Shown: one piece after another, positions 35,529 to 44,896 of the stretch | Numbering within the stretch: the first letter of the stretch is position 1 | How the letters are laid out: each line of letters opens with the position of its first letter | Assembly (NCBI RefSeq): GCF_004340945.1 | Contig: NZ_SLYD01000011.1 | Location: 30,510 to 94,509, forward strand | DNA length: 64,000 bases | Source of the DNA: Sphingomonas sp. PP-F2F-A104-K0414 | GTDB lineage: Bacteria > Pseudomonadota > Alphaproteobacteria > Sphingomonadales > Sphingomonadaceae | Direction of reading: 5' to 3' | Made by a program: the position numbers and the translations under genes | Notes under the pieces: generated by a model | Told to the model about the DNA's origin: nothing | Seen by the model: only the letters and a program-made list of their open reading frames with translations | Database searches by the model: none

Positions 35529-37040
35529 ATGGCAACGATCGATCTCGGCAAGGGCATGCCCGCAGCGGACCTGCACGACGACAAACCGGTCGCGGGATCA
35601 TTCGGCAGCGAGGACGTCATCCTGGTCCGGCATCGCGGCAAGGTCTGCGCGTTCGCTGGCAAATGCACCCATCAGGGCGCACCGCTGGAAACCGGCCTCG
35701 TGATCGACGGGACAGTGCGCTGCCCGTGGCACCACGCGCGCTTTTCGCTCAATGACGGCGAGGCTGTCGCCGCCCCTGCGTTCGCGCCGCTCGACACGTT
35801 CACCGTGGTCGAGAAGGACGGCGTCGTCACCATTACCGGCAAGGAGGAGCAGACGCGGGCCACCCCGTCGACCCGGTCGATCGGCAAGGTCGTCATCGTC
35901 GGCGGCGGTGCGGCGGGGCACGCCTGCGCCGACATGCTCGCACGCTCGGGTCTCGGCGGCGACGTCACGATCCTGTCCGACGACGCCGATGCGCCCTATG
36001 ACCGGACCGCGGTTTCGAAGGACTATCTCGCAGGCGATGCCGAGCGCGACGATACCGCACTCCCCGAACCCGGCCTAGGTCGCGGTCCTGCGCCGAACGT
36101 CCGGACCGGCGTTGCTGTCGCGTCGATCGACGTAGAAGGTCACGCTGTCGTCACCGCCGACCAAGACCGCGTCCCCTACGACGTTCTCATCCTCGCCACC
36201 GGCGCGACGCCGGTCACGCCGGACACCGTGAAGGCCGCGGATAACGTGTTCGTGCTGCGCACGCTTGCCGACGCTGACGCAGTCAAAGCCGCGGCAAAGG
36301 ACGCGAAGCGCGCGATCGTGCTGGGCGCGAGCTTCATCGGGCTCGAGGCCGCCGCATCGCTTACCCAAGCCGGGCTTTCGGTGACGGTGATCGCCAGGGA
36401 CAGCGTACCGCTCGCCAAGGTCGCAGGGCCGGAAGTCGGTAAGTTCGTGCAGGCGCTCCACGAGGAGAAGGGCGTGACCTTCCACCTCGACTGCGAACTC
36501 GCGCAGTACGACGGCCACACCGCGATGCTCGACGATGGCACGGCTATCGAAGGCGACTTGCTCGTGGTCGGCGTCGGTGTCGAACCACGGATCGACCTCG
36601 CCAAGGCGGCAGGGCTGATGATCGCAGAAAAGGACGCTGGCGGCGGCGTCTCGGTCGATGCGCAGTTACGGACCTCGGCCGACGGTATCTACGCGATCGG
36701 CGATATCGCAAGCTATGCCGACCCAAGGCTCGGCCACCCGATCCGCGTCGAGCACTGGGTCCATGCGCAACGCCAGGGCCAATGGCTGGCGCGCTCGCTA
36801 CTCGGCGCAGTCACCGGCGGCTATGGCGACACGCCGTTCTTCTGGACCGGGCAGTATGACACCAGCCTCCATTATGTTGGTCACGTAGCCAAACCCGACG
36901 ACCGCCGCATCGAAGGCGATGTGGCCGCTGGCGACTTCGCAGTCTTCCTGAAGGAGGACGGCAAGGAGCAGGCCGTGATGACCTGCGGCAACCACGACGA
37001 GATCGCGCTCAAAAAGGAGGCCGCATGGGACGCGGCGTGA
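35529..37040 (+). CDS. Rieske-domain NAD(P)H:ferredoxin reductase fusion (AIFL-like)
   Basis: A 503-residue protein. N-terminal Rieske [2Fe-2S] domain (about 1-110) with ligands in CTHQG and CPWHH. A pyridine-nucleotide-disulfide reductase-type FAD domain follows (VVIVGGGAAGHACADML, an ATGATPVTP loop, NAD Rossmann LGASFIGLEAA, IYAIGDIA), and then a C-terminal reductase dimer domain. The layout equals AIF-like/nitrite-reductase-like ferredoxin reductases. Together with the next two genes it suggests electron transfer from or to a sugar/alcohol dehydrogenase. The start leaves the Rieske domain intact; GGAG is about 10 nt upstream. Confidence 0.9.
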   Translation: MATIDLGKGMPAADLHDDKPVAGSFGSEDVILVRHRGKVCAFAGKCTHQGAPLETGLVIDGTVRCPWHHARFSLNDGEAVAAPAFAPLDTFTVVEKDGVVTITGKEEQTRATPSTRSIGKVVIVGGGAAGHACADMLARSGLGGDVTILSDDADAPYDRTAVSKDYLAGDAERDDTALPEPGLGRGPAPNVRTGVAVASIDVEGHAVVTADQDRVPYDVLILATGATPVTPDTVKAADNVFVLRTLADADAVKAAAKDAKRAIVLGASFIGLEAAASLTQAGLSVTVIARDSVPLAKVAGPEVGKFVQALHEEKGVTFHLDCELAQYDGHTAMLDDGTAIEGDLLVVGVGVEPRIDLAKAAGLMIAEKDAGGGVSVDAQLRTSADGIYAIGDIASYADPRLGHPIRVEHWVHAQRQGQWLARSLLGAVTGGYGDTPFFWTGQYDTSLHYVGHVAKPDDRRIEGDVAAGDFAVFLKEDGKEQAVMTCGNHDEIALKKEAAWDAA

Positions 37041-38368
37041 TGCGCCCGACGCTGTTCTTCCTGCATGCGCTGGGCGGCAGCGCCCGGTCGTGGGACGCGG
37101 TGATCGCGCAACTCGGCGCGTTCGACTGCCGACCGCTCGACCTGAACGGCTTCGGCGATGCGTCCGACGCGACCGGGTTCACGGTGGAGGAGATGGCCGA
37201 CACCATCGCCGAACAGATCCGCGCGGAAAACGCGGACCGATGGATGCTCGTCGGCCACAGCATGGGCGGCAAGATCGCGACGATTCTCGCGCAGCGATCA
37301 GAAGCGGGACGCCTCTCCGGGCTGGCCGGCGTAGTGCTTATGGCCGCGTCGCCCCCCTCGCCCGAGCCGATCGACGACGAACGCCGCACGACGATGATCG
37401 ACTGGGTGAAGCAGGGCCCAGTCGGTATCGAAGACGCCCGCGACTTCGTCGACCAGAACATCGCCGCCCCGCTGCCGCCTGCTGTCTATGACGCCGCCGT
37501 CGCCGACGTTCAGCGCGCCAATCCCCAGGCGTGGCGAGCATGGCTCGAACAGGGCTATCGCGAGGACTGGTCGGATCAGGTCGGCACGCTCAACACCCCT
37601 GCCGTGATCATCGCCGGCGCCGAAGACGGCGATCTGGGCGAGGCGAACCAGCGCAAGCTCAACGTGCCGCATTATACCCACGCCCGGTTCCAGAGCATCG
37701 CCGGCGCCGCGCATCTTCTCCCGTTCGAACAGCCGGACAGCGTCGCCCACCTGATCCGCGATCACGCGCACGCCGTCGGTGCAGCCAGCATCCCCGCCGA
37801 CTATGAACGCCTGATCGCCTCCGACCGCGTGAGCGCGCGCACCCGCGCGACGCTGGCCGAACGCGCGATCGCAGACGACCCCGACTATCAACCCAAGATC
37901 GTGTCGGCGAAGCAACTCGAAACCCTGCGCGCGCTCGTCGACCGCGTGATCCCGCAGCACGGCATCGACCTCGCCGCGCGGATCGACACGCAACTCGCGG
38001 GCGGCGAAGGCGATGGCTGGCGGTTCGCCGCGCTTCCCGTCGACGCCGACGCCTATCGCGCAGGGCTCGACACGCTCGACACACTTGCGAACGGGGCTTT
38101 CGCCAAACTCCCTGGTGAAGACCGCGACGCCCTGCTCCACACTATCGAAGCCGCCGACTGGTCCGCCAAGACCCCGCTTACCCCCGAGCAAATGACCTTG
38201 TGGTTCGAGGACGTTCGCGCCGACGCCGTGCGGTTGTGGCTCGCGCATCCGGCAACGATGGCGCGGGTCGGCTATGACGGCTTTGCCATTGGTGGCGATG
38301 GCGTCCGCAAGCAGGGCTATGCGCTGACCGCCGCCGACGAACGCGAAGGCTGGGAGCCCGCACGATGA
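37025..38368 (+). CDS. Alpha/beta hydrolase fused to gluconate 2-dehydrogenase subunit-3-like domain
   Basis: A 447-residue two-domain protein. Residues 1-255 form an alpha/beta hydrolase (FFLHALGG oxyanion strand, nucleophile Ser79 in GHSMGG, acid in AGAEDGD, His in AGAAHLLPFE). Residues about 290-447 match the gluconate 2-dehydrogenase subunit 3 family (SAKQLETLRALVDRVIPQHG...GYDGFAIGGDG). Normally these are separate proteins, and the subunit-3 domain is a small helper of GMC dehydrogenases. AAGGAGG 4 nt before ATG. It overlaps both neighbours (16 nt and 4 nt), so it sits in the middle of a translationally coupled operon. Confidence 0.85.
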   Translation: MGRGVMRPTLFFLHALGGSARSWDAVIAQLGAFDCRPLDLNGFGDASDATGFTVEEMADTIAEQIRAENADRWMLVGHSMGGKIATILAQRSEAGRLSGLAGVVLMAASPPSPEPIDDERRTTMIDWVKQGPVGIEDARDFVDQNIAAPLPPAVYDAAVADVQRANPQAWRAWLEQGYREDWSDQVGTLNTPAVIIAGAEDGDLGEANQRKLNVPHYTHARFQSIAGAAHLLPFEQPDSVAHLIRDHAHAVGAASIPADYERLIASDRVSARTRATLAERAIADDPDYQPKIVSAKQLETLRALVDRVIPQHGIDLAARIDTQLAGGEGDGWRFAALPVDADAYRAGLDTLDTLANGAFAKLPGEDRDALLHTIEAADWSAKTPLTPEQMTLWFEDVRADAVRLWLAHPATMARVGYDGFAIGGDGVRKQGYALTAADEREGWEPAR

Positions 38369-39912
38369 ACCTCGACCAGATGCGCGCCTATGCCAAGACC
38401 GATGTTGTCGATGTCGTGGTGATCGGCACCGGTGCCGGCGGCGCACCGTTGCTGGCCCGCCTCGCCAAGGCCGGGCTAAAGGTGGTCGCGCTCGAAGCCG
38501 GCCCCAACGGCGAACCCCAACGGCACACGCCGGATGAACTCGCGGCGAGCGACATCTACTGGATCGACGAGCGGCTGAGCGACGGCGCAATGCCGCAGGC
38601 GTTCGGCGGCAACAACAGCGGCACCGGCGTTGGCGGGTCGACGCTGCACTGGGGCGCGTTCTGCCCTCGTCCCGATCCGCGCGATCTGCGCCTAAAGACG
38701 CTGACCGGCCAAGGCGAGGACTGGCCGATCGAGCACGCCGAGCTGATCCGCTACATCGAACAGGTCGAGGCGTTCATTGGCGTTTCCGGCCCCGCCGATT
38801 ACCCGTGGGACGCGGCCCGCCGCTATCAACTGCCCGCGGTCAAGCGCAATGCGCCCGCCGATGCGATGGCGGCGGGGTGCGCCGCGGTCGGCATCACCGC
38901 GACCGACGCCCCCGCTGCGCTGGTCTCGCGCGACTGGCGGCAGGAAGGCGGCGGGATGCGTCAGGCCTGCGTCAATTGCGGCGCTTGCCATCAGGGGTGC
39001 CGCAACGGCGCGAAGGCGTCGATGGATACCACCTATCTCCCGCTCGCGGTCGCCGCCGGCGCCGAGATCCGCCCCGGCTGCCGGATGACCGGGGTCGAGC
39101 GCGACGCCGCCGGCCGGATCGTCGCGGTAGTCTACCGCAACGGCCGGCAGGAGCACCGTCAGCGGTGCGCCGCGGTCGTGCTCAGCGCAGGCGGCGTCGA
39201 GACCCCGCGCCTGCTGCTCCACATGGGGATCGGCAATGCGAGCGGTCAGGTCGGCCGCAACTTCATGGCGCATGTCGCGACGCAGGTCTGGGGTCGATTC
39301 GATGCCGAGATGCGCTGCAACCGCGGCTATCCCTCGTCGCTAATCAGCGAGGACATGCTGCGCCCCGACGGTGCCGATTTCGCGGGCGGCTACCTTATGC
39401 AGAGCCTCGGCGTTCAGCCCGTCACGCTGGCGACGTCGTTCGCGCGCGGCGGCGGGCGCTGGGGCCAGGAGCTGGTCGACGTGATGGACAAATACCTTCA
39501 TTTGGCCGGCATCGGTATCAACGGCGAATGCCTGCCAAGCGACGACAACCGACTGGTGCTTGCTGACGAAACCGACGCGTTCGGCATCCCCAAGGCGCGT
39601 GTGACGTTCAGCTATGGCGCCAACGAGCAGGCGATCGACAAACACGCGATCGCGACGATGACCGCGATCTGGCAGGCGGCGGGCGCCCACGACATCGTCA
39701 CCCTGCCGCGCGCCGCGCATACCATCGGCACCTGCCGGATGGGCGAGAGCGGCGATACCGCGGTCGTCAATCCGTGGGGCCGCAGCTTCGCGATCGACAA
39801 TCTGTGGATCTGTGATAATTCGGTCTTCCCGAGCTCACTCGCCGCCAACCCCGCGCTGACGATCATGGCGCTGAGCCTGCGTACCGCGGATCGGATACTC
39901 GGGAGCGGTTGA
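38365..39912 (+). CDS. GMC-family FAD-dependent oxidoreductase (sugar/alcohol dehydrogenase)
   Basis: A 515-residue GMC oxidoreductase. FAD motif VVVIGTGAGGAPLLARLA (18-35), a GNNSGTGVGGSTLHWGAF substrate/FAD loop, and the C-terminal catalytic region HTIGTCRMG with NLWICDNSVFPS. A four-cysteine stretch CVNCGACHQGC resembles the iron-sulfur binding region of bacterial FAD-glucose dehydrogenase alpha subunits. With the subunit-3 domain upstream it probably forms a dehydrogenase complex; the usual cytochrome c subunit is absent, and the Rieske reductase may act as the electron partner instead (inference). Confidence 0.9.
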   Translation: MNLDQMRAYAKTDVVDVVVIGTGAGGAPLLARLAKAGLKVVALEAGPNGEPQRHTPDELAASDIYWIDERLSDGAMPQAFGGNNSGTGVGGSTLHWGAFCPRPDPRDLRLKTLTGQGEDWPIEHAELIRYIEQVEAFIGVSGPADYPWDAARRYQLPAVKRNAPADAMAAGCAAVGITATDAPAALVSRDWRQEGGGMRQACVNCGACHQGCRNGAKASMDTTYLPLAVAAGAEIRPGCRMTGVERDAAGRIVAVVYRNGRQEHRQRCAAVVLSAGGVETPRLLLHMGIGNASGQVGRNFMAHVATQVWGRFDAEMRCNRGYPSSLISEDMLRPDGADFAGGYLMQSLGVQPVTLATSFARGGGRWGQELVDVMDKYLHLAGIGINGECLPSDDNRLVLADETDAFGIPKARVTFSYGANEQAIDKHAIATMTAIWQAAGAHDIVTLPRAAHTIGTCRMGESGDTAVVNPWGRSFAIDNLWICDNSVFPSSLAANPALTIMALSLRTADRILGSG

Positions 39913-39940
39913 GGATGGCGAGTACGGCAGGAACCAGAAG

Positions 39941-40745
39941 CAGACGTCCCCGCCCCCTCTCTAGCTTTCCAACTTCGGCCGCTCGTTTATCTCCGCGTTA
40001 CGACCGCTTTTAACACCTGACCCTGCGAACTCGATGTCGCGACTGGGCAAGAGTTTAGGAAGCAGGCTGTCCAAGTCCGAGTTTTGTGCCCGATGAACTG
40101 CGGACGGCTTTTGCAGGTGGCTCAGGCACGGGATGAGCGGTGACGCTACGTCGAACCGTAGGTGCCAATCCGGATTCCTCATTCCACAGAACCAGGATTG
40201 TAGCGATCGGTGCGGCGGTGAGGATCAGCAAGAAAAGGCCCATCAGCCATTCGTTGGGCTGTAGCGGTTGCGAGAAGCTACCGCTGGGCTGCATCGACGG
40301 GCTAGGTCGCATCGGGCGTCTGCCGGCTTTCCTGGGGTGAAACGGGCGGTCCGTAGTCGCTCGGTGGGCAGACGGCCTGATCTGCGACCGATCATAGGCG
40401 GCGCGTGCTTCCTTCTTCCCCAAAACGGAATACGCCTCGTTGATCTCTTTTGCGCGAGCAGAAACGTCCGCACCATGATTGGCATCGGGGTGATATTGAC
40501 GGAGCAGCGCTTTCCACGCGGCGTGGATAGTGTCGCGACTTGCCGTCGAGGGCACCCCTAGAACAGAATAATAGTCGGGTGAGAGAGCCATCTAGCCGTT
40601 ACTTGCGGCTAAAACGCGAAAAAGAAAAGTCCGCCTGGTCCGTGATCTTACCCAGGCCTTCTCGGTGATCCAAAGGGCGGCTTTGGGCGCCAACAGTCAG
40701 GCGGCTGCCATTCCCATCCGCAACTTCGTGCTTTCGACGACCCCG
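39941..40745. repeat. Duplicated ~0.8-kb segment, copy A (DnaJ-like gene)
   Basis: Nearly identical to 62979-63785 over the whole DnaJ-like gene and about 150 nt on each side, in the same orientation. The protein pair differs at about 8 of 178 positions. Both copies begin inside a type-2 repeat. Confidence 0.85.
40055..40591 (-). CDS. J-domain membrane protein, copy A
   Basis: A 178-residue protein. An N-terminal J domain (1-70) has the HPD motif at 34-36 (RQYHPDANHG) and helix IV. A basic linker follows (HRATTDRPFHPRKAGRRPMR), then a membrane segment (WLMGLFLLILTAAPIATILVLW, about 112-134) and a short tail. It probably recruits DnaK to the membrane. It resembles DjlA-like membrane J proteins in outline only, because the order is reversed. 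A near-identical copy is at 63094-63630. Confidence 0.85.
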   Translation of the reverse strand: MALSPDYYSVLGVPSTASRDTIHAAWKALLRQYHPDANHGADVSARAKEINEAYSVLGKKEARAAYDRSQIRPSAHRATTDRPFHPRKAGRRPMRPSPSMQPSGSFSQPLQPNEWLMGLFLLILTAAPIATILVLWNEESGLAPTVRRSVTAHPVPEPPAKAVRSSSGTKLGLGQPAS

Positions 40746-41274
40746 CGCCGCGCCGCGGGCGCTGACCTACATCCGGGCCTCGCCCGCTCCCAAACTTCGG
40801 ACATCCATTCATCTCGGCACCATGACCGCTTTGCGTGCCCTCGGTATCACGCGCACCGCGCCGGGTCCGTTCGTCGGCTGCAAAACTGTCGCTTTCCTCA
40901 ACAACAGATCACTCCGATACCTTGCCCATACTCGTCAGACTCGGGACATTCCTTCGGATGTCTCTCGACTTATAGCTTGCCGATCCAAAGGCATGCCAAT
41001 CAACGTTTCGTGGAACGCGCTCCATAGTCAACGCACTCTACCAGACTGTGAAATCCGATTCATAGAGGCTTTAACATACTGTCATATATGGTTATTTCTC
41101 ACGAATATCGGTCCACTTCGGAACTTGTATGAGCTCCGAAACGATATTGCGCAGCTAATCCGGCATGCTTCAAGCTATCGTAAATCGAACCTGAACGGCA
41201 TCGTTCAGGCTGCCGCCTCTGAAGCGCTTTACTGCGCGGTTCACCTTTCTTTACGCGAAATCTGGAGACACCCG
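40592..41274. other. Long leader/intergenic region of the MFS operon
   Basis: Starts with the tail of the duplicated segment and a partial type-2 repeat (about 40779-40816). Then it becomes AT-richer than the surroundings (TTTAACATACTGTCATATATGG near 41070, a possible promoter). A 7-bp hairpin CCTGAAC-GGCATC-GTTCAGG (41190-41209) lies 65 nt before the operon start. An open frame runs through but has no protein-like features. Confidence 0.45.
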
Positions 41275-42525
41275 ATGGCCTCTGCGGCAGCCATGCCCGA
41301 GACAAAGAACCCGGCGCAGCGCAGCGTGCCTACCGTTACGCTAGACGCGCTAAACTTCTTCCTGGCCGACGTCCGCGACGGGCTCGGGCCGTATCTCGCA
41401 ATCTACCTGCTGGTCGTACGTGGGCCTTCGCATGGCTGGAACGAGGCGACGGTCGGCCTCGTGCTGACCATCGCCGGGATCGTCGGCCTGTTGTCGCAGA
41501 CGCCGGCGGGCGGGTTGATCGACCGGGCGAAGAACAAGCCGCGCATCGTCATCGCCGGCGCCCTTCTGGTGACGCTGAGCAGCTTGTCGCTGCCGATCGT
41601 CTCGGGCTTCACGATGGTAACGATTACCCAGTCGATCGCGGCTGCGGCGGGCGCAATCTTTGCGCCGGCCATCTCGGCGATCACGCTGGGGCTGGTCGGG
41701 CCGAAGCTGTTCGCCAAGCGGGTCGGTCGCAACGAGGCGTTCAACCACGCCGGCAATGCCGTGTCGGCAGCGCTTGCCGGCGTCCTTGCCTGGTCGTTCG
41801 GTCCGGTCGTCGTTTTCTGGCTGATGGCGGGGCTAACGGTCGCCAGCGTCATCGTCGCGGGGCGGCTGAAGAACGACGACATCGACAATGCGGTCGCGCG
41901 CGGCCTCGACTGCGAGCCGGAGGAAGGCTGCGAGGAGCCGAGCGGCTGGAAGACGTTGATCGAGAACCGTCCGCTGATGATCTTCGCGGCAGCCGCGTTC
42001 ACTTTCCATCTCGCCAATGCAGCGATGCTGACCTCGGTCAGCCAGCTGCTAGGTCGTACCGTCGGCACCGACAAGGCGACGTCGCTGACAGCCGCGTGCA
42101 TCGTCGCGGCGCAGCTCGTGATGGTGCCGGTCGCGATCGTCGTCGGGCGCAACACCGAGCGCTGGGGCACCAAGCCGATCTTCCTGGTCGCGTTCGGCTT
42201 CCTGGCGGCGCGCGGCGCGCTCTACACCGTGTCGAACGATCCTTGGTGGCTGGTCAGCGTGCAGGCGCTCGACGGGATCGGCGCGGGAATCTTCGGCGCC
42301 CTGTTCCCGGTGATCGTTGCCGACCTGACCAAGGGATCCGGCCGGTTCAACGTCAGCCAGGGCGTCGTGTCGAGCGTGTTCGGCCTGGGGGCGGCATTGT
42401 CGGCGACGCTCGCCGGATCGATCATCGTCTGGGCCGGATACAGTGCAAGCTTCCTGACGCTCGCCGGGATCGCGGCGGCGGGGTTCGTGCTGTACCTCAC
42501 CGCCATGCCGGAGACGCACAAGTGA
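41275..42525 (+). CDS. MFS transporter
   Basis: A 416-residue major-facilitator protein with about 12 membrane segments: FLADVRDGLGPYLAIYL near the start, a loop motif DRAKNKPRIVIAG and a mid-protein acidic loop (DCEPEEGCEEPSGW). The two six-helix halves are visible. Substrate unknown. GGAG 7 nt upstream of this ATG; a much longer open frame upstream has no transporter-like sequence. Its TGA overlaps the next gene's GTG. It is the first gene of a five-gene coupled operon. Confidence 0.88.
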   Translation: MASAAAMPETKNPAQRSVPTVTLDALNFFLADVRDGLGPYLAIYLLVVRGPSHGWNEATVGLVLTIAGIVGLLSQTPAGGLIDRAKNKPRIVIAGALLVTLSSLSLPIVSGFTMVTITQSIAAAAGAIFAPAISAITLGLVGPKLFAKRVGRNEAFNHAGNAVSAALAGVLAWSFGPVVVFWLMAGLTVASVIVAGRLKNDDIDNAVARGLDCEPEEGCEEPSGWKTLIENRPLMIFAAAAFTFHLANAAMLTSVSQLLGRTVGTDKATSLTAACIVAAQLVMVPVAIVVGRNTERWGTKPIFLVAFGFLAARGALYTVSNDPWWLVSVQALDGIGAGIFGALFPVIVADLTKGSGRFNVSQGVVSSVFGLGAALSATLAGSIIVWAGYSASFLTLAGIAAAGFVLYLTAMPETHK

Positions 42526-43649
42526 CCTACCCTTCCTCCATCACATGGGTGCACATCGGCGATCTGCACATGGACGAGGCGAACGACTGGCAAAGCCGCG
42601 ACCGGCTCGCTGCGATCGTCGCGGAAATCAACGCGCATATCGGCGACGCCGCGGACTTCGTCTACCTGCCCGGCGACAATGCCAATCACGCGACGGCCGA
42701 ACAATACCGGGTCATCACCGATACGCTCGCCCCGCTGCGCCTGCCCTACCGGGTCATCCCCGGCGATCACGATTTCGAACTCGGTGATCTCGCGCATTAC
42801 GACGCCGCTTTTGCCGAAGCGAACCGGCCCGAGGTCGAGGTCATCGCCGGGCATCGCTGTATCTTCCTCGACATCATCTCGGCGGGTGCGGGCGGCCCCG
42901 ATTTTCGGCTGACGATGCACCACCGCAATCGCTTGCTGGAGGAACTCGCTCGCGCCGAGGCGGAGCGGCAGACGCCGCTCGTGTTCATGCATGCCTATCC
43001 CGGCGACCTTGCCGCGGATGGCGAGGATATCGCCCGCATTTTCGCCGACGCCCGCGTCGCCTTCGTCGACACCGGGCATACGCATTACAATGAGTTGCTC
43101 AACGACGGACGGGTCGTCTACGGCGCAACGCGTTCGACCGGCGAGATCGAGGAGGACGGCGGCAAGCCCGGTTTCTCGATTATCACGGTCCACGGCCGCG
43201 TGCCGAGCTGGCGGTTCAAGGAGACCAGCAGCAACTGGCCGTTCGTCCAGATCGTCGCGCCTGCCGACATCCGGCTGGTAACGCGGCCAGCCCATGCCAC
43301 CCAGGTCCCACGGCCAGGCGATGTCGAGATCGTCGCCAAGCTGTTCGGCGGCACGACACAGCCGGTGATGCTGTCGGTCAACGACGGCATCGCCCAGCCG
43401 ATGCTCGCCGTGTCGGGCACGGCGCTCTGGTCGTTGCGCATCACGCTCGACGCCGGGCTCCACCGCGTTGCGGCCAGCGTCGGCACCGACCGCGACACGG
43501 TCGATATCCTGGTCCGCGGCGAAGCGGATATCCCGCGACGTGGCATGCCGATCGCGCCGGGTCGCGATCTCCACAGCGTCGGCGCGTGGCCCGAGCACGG
43601 CATCGCCGGCACGCAACTCGGCCCGAACAAGAACGGGAAGCACTGGTGA
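42522..43649 (+). CDS. Calcineurin-like metallophosphoesterase
   Basis: A 375-residue phosphoesterase, cytoplasmic (no signal peptide). Metal motifs: HIGDLHMDE (D-x-H), LPGDNANH (GDxxN), PGDHDFE, HAYPGD, and VDTGHTHYNE (GHTH). A C-terminal beta-rich domain of about 120 residues follows (WSLRITLDAGLHRVAAS). Related to CpdA-type phosphodiesterases. The GTG start overlaps the MFS stop by 4 nt. The metal-dependent esterase sits between two transporters, suggesting it processes what they carry. Confidence 0.87.
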   Translation: MTYPSSITWVHIGDLHMDEANDWQSRDRLAAIVAEINAHIGDAADFVYLPGDNANHATAEQYRVITDTLAPLRLPYRVIPGDHDFELGDLAHYDAAFAEANRPEVEVIAGHRCIFLDIISAGAGGPDFRLTMHHRNRLLEELARAEAERQTPLVFMHAYPGDLAADGEDIARIFADARVAFVDTGHTHYNELLNDGRVVYGATRSTGEIEEDGGKPGFSIITVHGRVPSWRFKETSSNWPFVQIVAPADIRLVTRPAHATQVPRPGDVEIVAKLFGGTTQPVMLSVNDGIAQPMLAVSGTALWSLRITLDAGLHRVAASVGTDRDTVDILVRGEADIPRRGMPIAPGRDLHSVGAWPEHGIAGTQLGPNKNGKHW

Positions 43650-44896
43650 TCCTCACTACCGGCGCCACCTGGGGTATCTGCGCTGCCTCGACCGCTGCGG
43701 TGATCGCACGACCGTTCCGCTGGCCGGAGGCGATCTGGGCGGTAGCAGGGGCAGCGTTGCTGCTGCTGTTCGGGCTGATGCCCTTCCCTGCGGCGATCGG
43801 CGCGGTCGCCAAGGGTATGGACGTCTATCTGTTCCTGATCGGCATGATGCTGCTGAGCGAGGTCGCGCGCGCGCAAGGGCTGTTCGACTGGGTCGCGGCG
43901 ACCGCGGCGATCCACGCAAAGGGATCGACCGCACGGCTGTTCGCGCTGGTCTACGTTACCGGGATCGTCACGACGACCTTCCTGTCGAACGACGCGACCG
44001 CGGTGGTGCTGACCCCGGCGGTCTATGCCGCGGCAAAGAAGGCGAAGGCCGACCCCCTGCCGCTGCTGTTCGCCTGCGCGCTGATCGCCAATGCGGCAAG
44101 CTTCGTCCTGCCGATCTCCAACCCCGCCAACCTCGTCCTTTACGGTGGCAAGATGCCGCCGCTCGGCCAGTGGTTCGCGTCGTTCGCGCTGCCGTCGCTG
44201 GCGTCGATCGTCGTCACCTTCGCCGTGCTGCGCTGGCTCGAGCGCACGCGGCTGGCAGGTAGCTGCACCAGCGCGGTCGAGCGTACCCCGCTGACGGCGG
44301 GCGGCAAGGCCGCGTTCGTCGGGATCGTCGCCACCGCGATCGTGCTGCTCACCGTATCCGCGCTCGATATCGAACTCGGCCTGCCGACCGCGATCGCCGG
44401 TATCGTCACGACGCTGGCGGTCTGCACGATCGCCCGGTCGTCGCCGGTTGCGCTGCTGCGCGATATCTCGTGGAGCGTGCTGCCGCTGGTCGCGGGACTG
44501 TTCGTCCTGGTCGAGGCGCTCGACCTGACCGGCGTGATCGCGTGGGTCGCGCACGCGATCCGCACCGCGTCGGCCGATCCGGCGCAGGCGTCGGCGGTAT
44601 CGGGGACGATCCTGGCGTTCGGATCGAACCTGATGAACAACCTGCCCGCAGGCCTGGTTGCCAGCACCGCGGTTGCCCAGGCCCAGCCGCCCAAGCTGGT
44701 CGTCGACGGCTTGCTGATCGGCGTCGACCTTGGCCCCAATCTGTCCATCACCGGCAGCCTGGCGACGATATTGTGGTTGCAGGCGATCCGGCGGGAGGGT
44801 GAGGACATCGGGTTCTGGCGGTTCCTGAAGGTCGGCGCGGTGGCGATGCCGCTGGCGCTGATCGCTGCCCTTGGTGTCAGGATTGCCCTCGGATGA
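43646..44896 (+). CDS. ArsB/NhaD-like (ion transporter superfamily) membrane transporter
   Basis: A 416-residue integral membrane protein of the ArsB/SLC13-like superfamily, with duplicated halves. Signature re-entrant motifs are FLSNDATAVVLTPAVY and FGSNLMNNLPAGLVASTA, and LPISNPANLVLYG also matches ArsB (NPAN). Arsenite, sodium or carboxylate have all been reported for relatives, so the substrate is open; no arsR or arsC is nearby. The GTG start overlaps the upstream TGA by 4 nt, and its own stop overlaps the next ATG. Confidence 0.88.
   Translation: MILTTGATWGICAASTAAVIARPFRWPEAIWAVAGAALLLLFGLMPFPAAIGAVAKGMDVYLFLIGMMLLSEVARAQGLFDWVAATAAIHAKGSTARLFALVYVTGIVTTTFLSNDATAVVLTPAVYAAAKKAKADPLPLLFACALIANAASFVLPISNPANLVLYGGKMPPLGQWFASFALPSLASIVVTFAVLRWLERTRLAGSCTSAVERTPLTAGGKAAFVGIVATAIVLLTVSALDIELGLPTAIAGIVTTLAVCTIARSSPVALLRDISWSVLPLVAGLFVLVEALDLTGVIAWVAHAIRTASADPAQASAVSGTILAFGSNLMNNLPAGLVASTAVAQAQPPKLVVDGLLIGVDLGPNLSITGSLATILWLQAIRREGEDIGFWRFLKVGAVAMPLALIAALGVRIALG

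Noticed and set aside
41190..41209. Hairpin as a known riboswitch
   Set aside because: A single 7-bp stem; no conserved aptamer sequence of any riboswitch class recognised.
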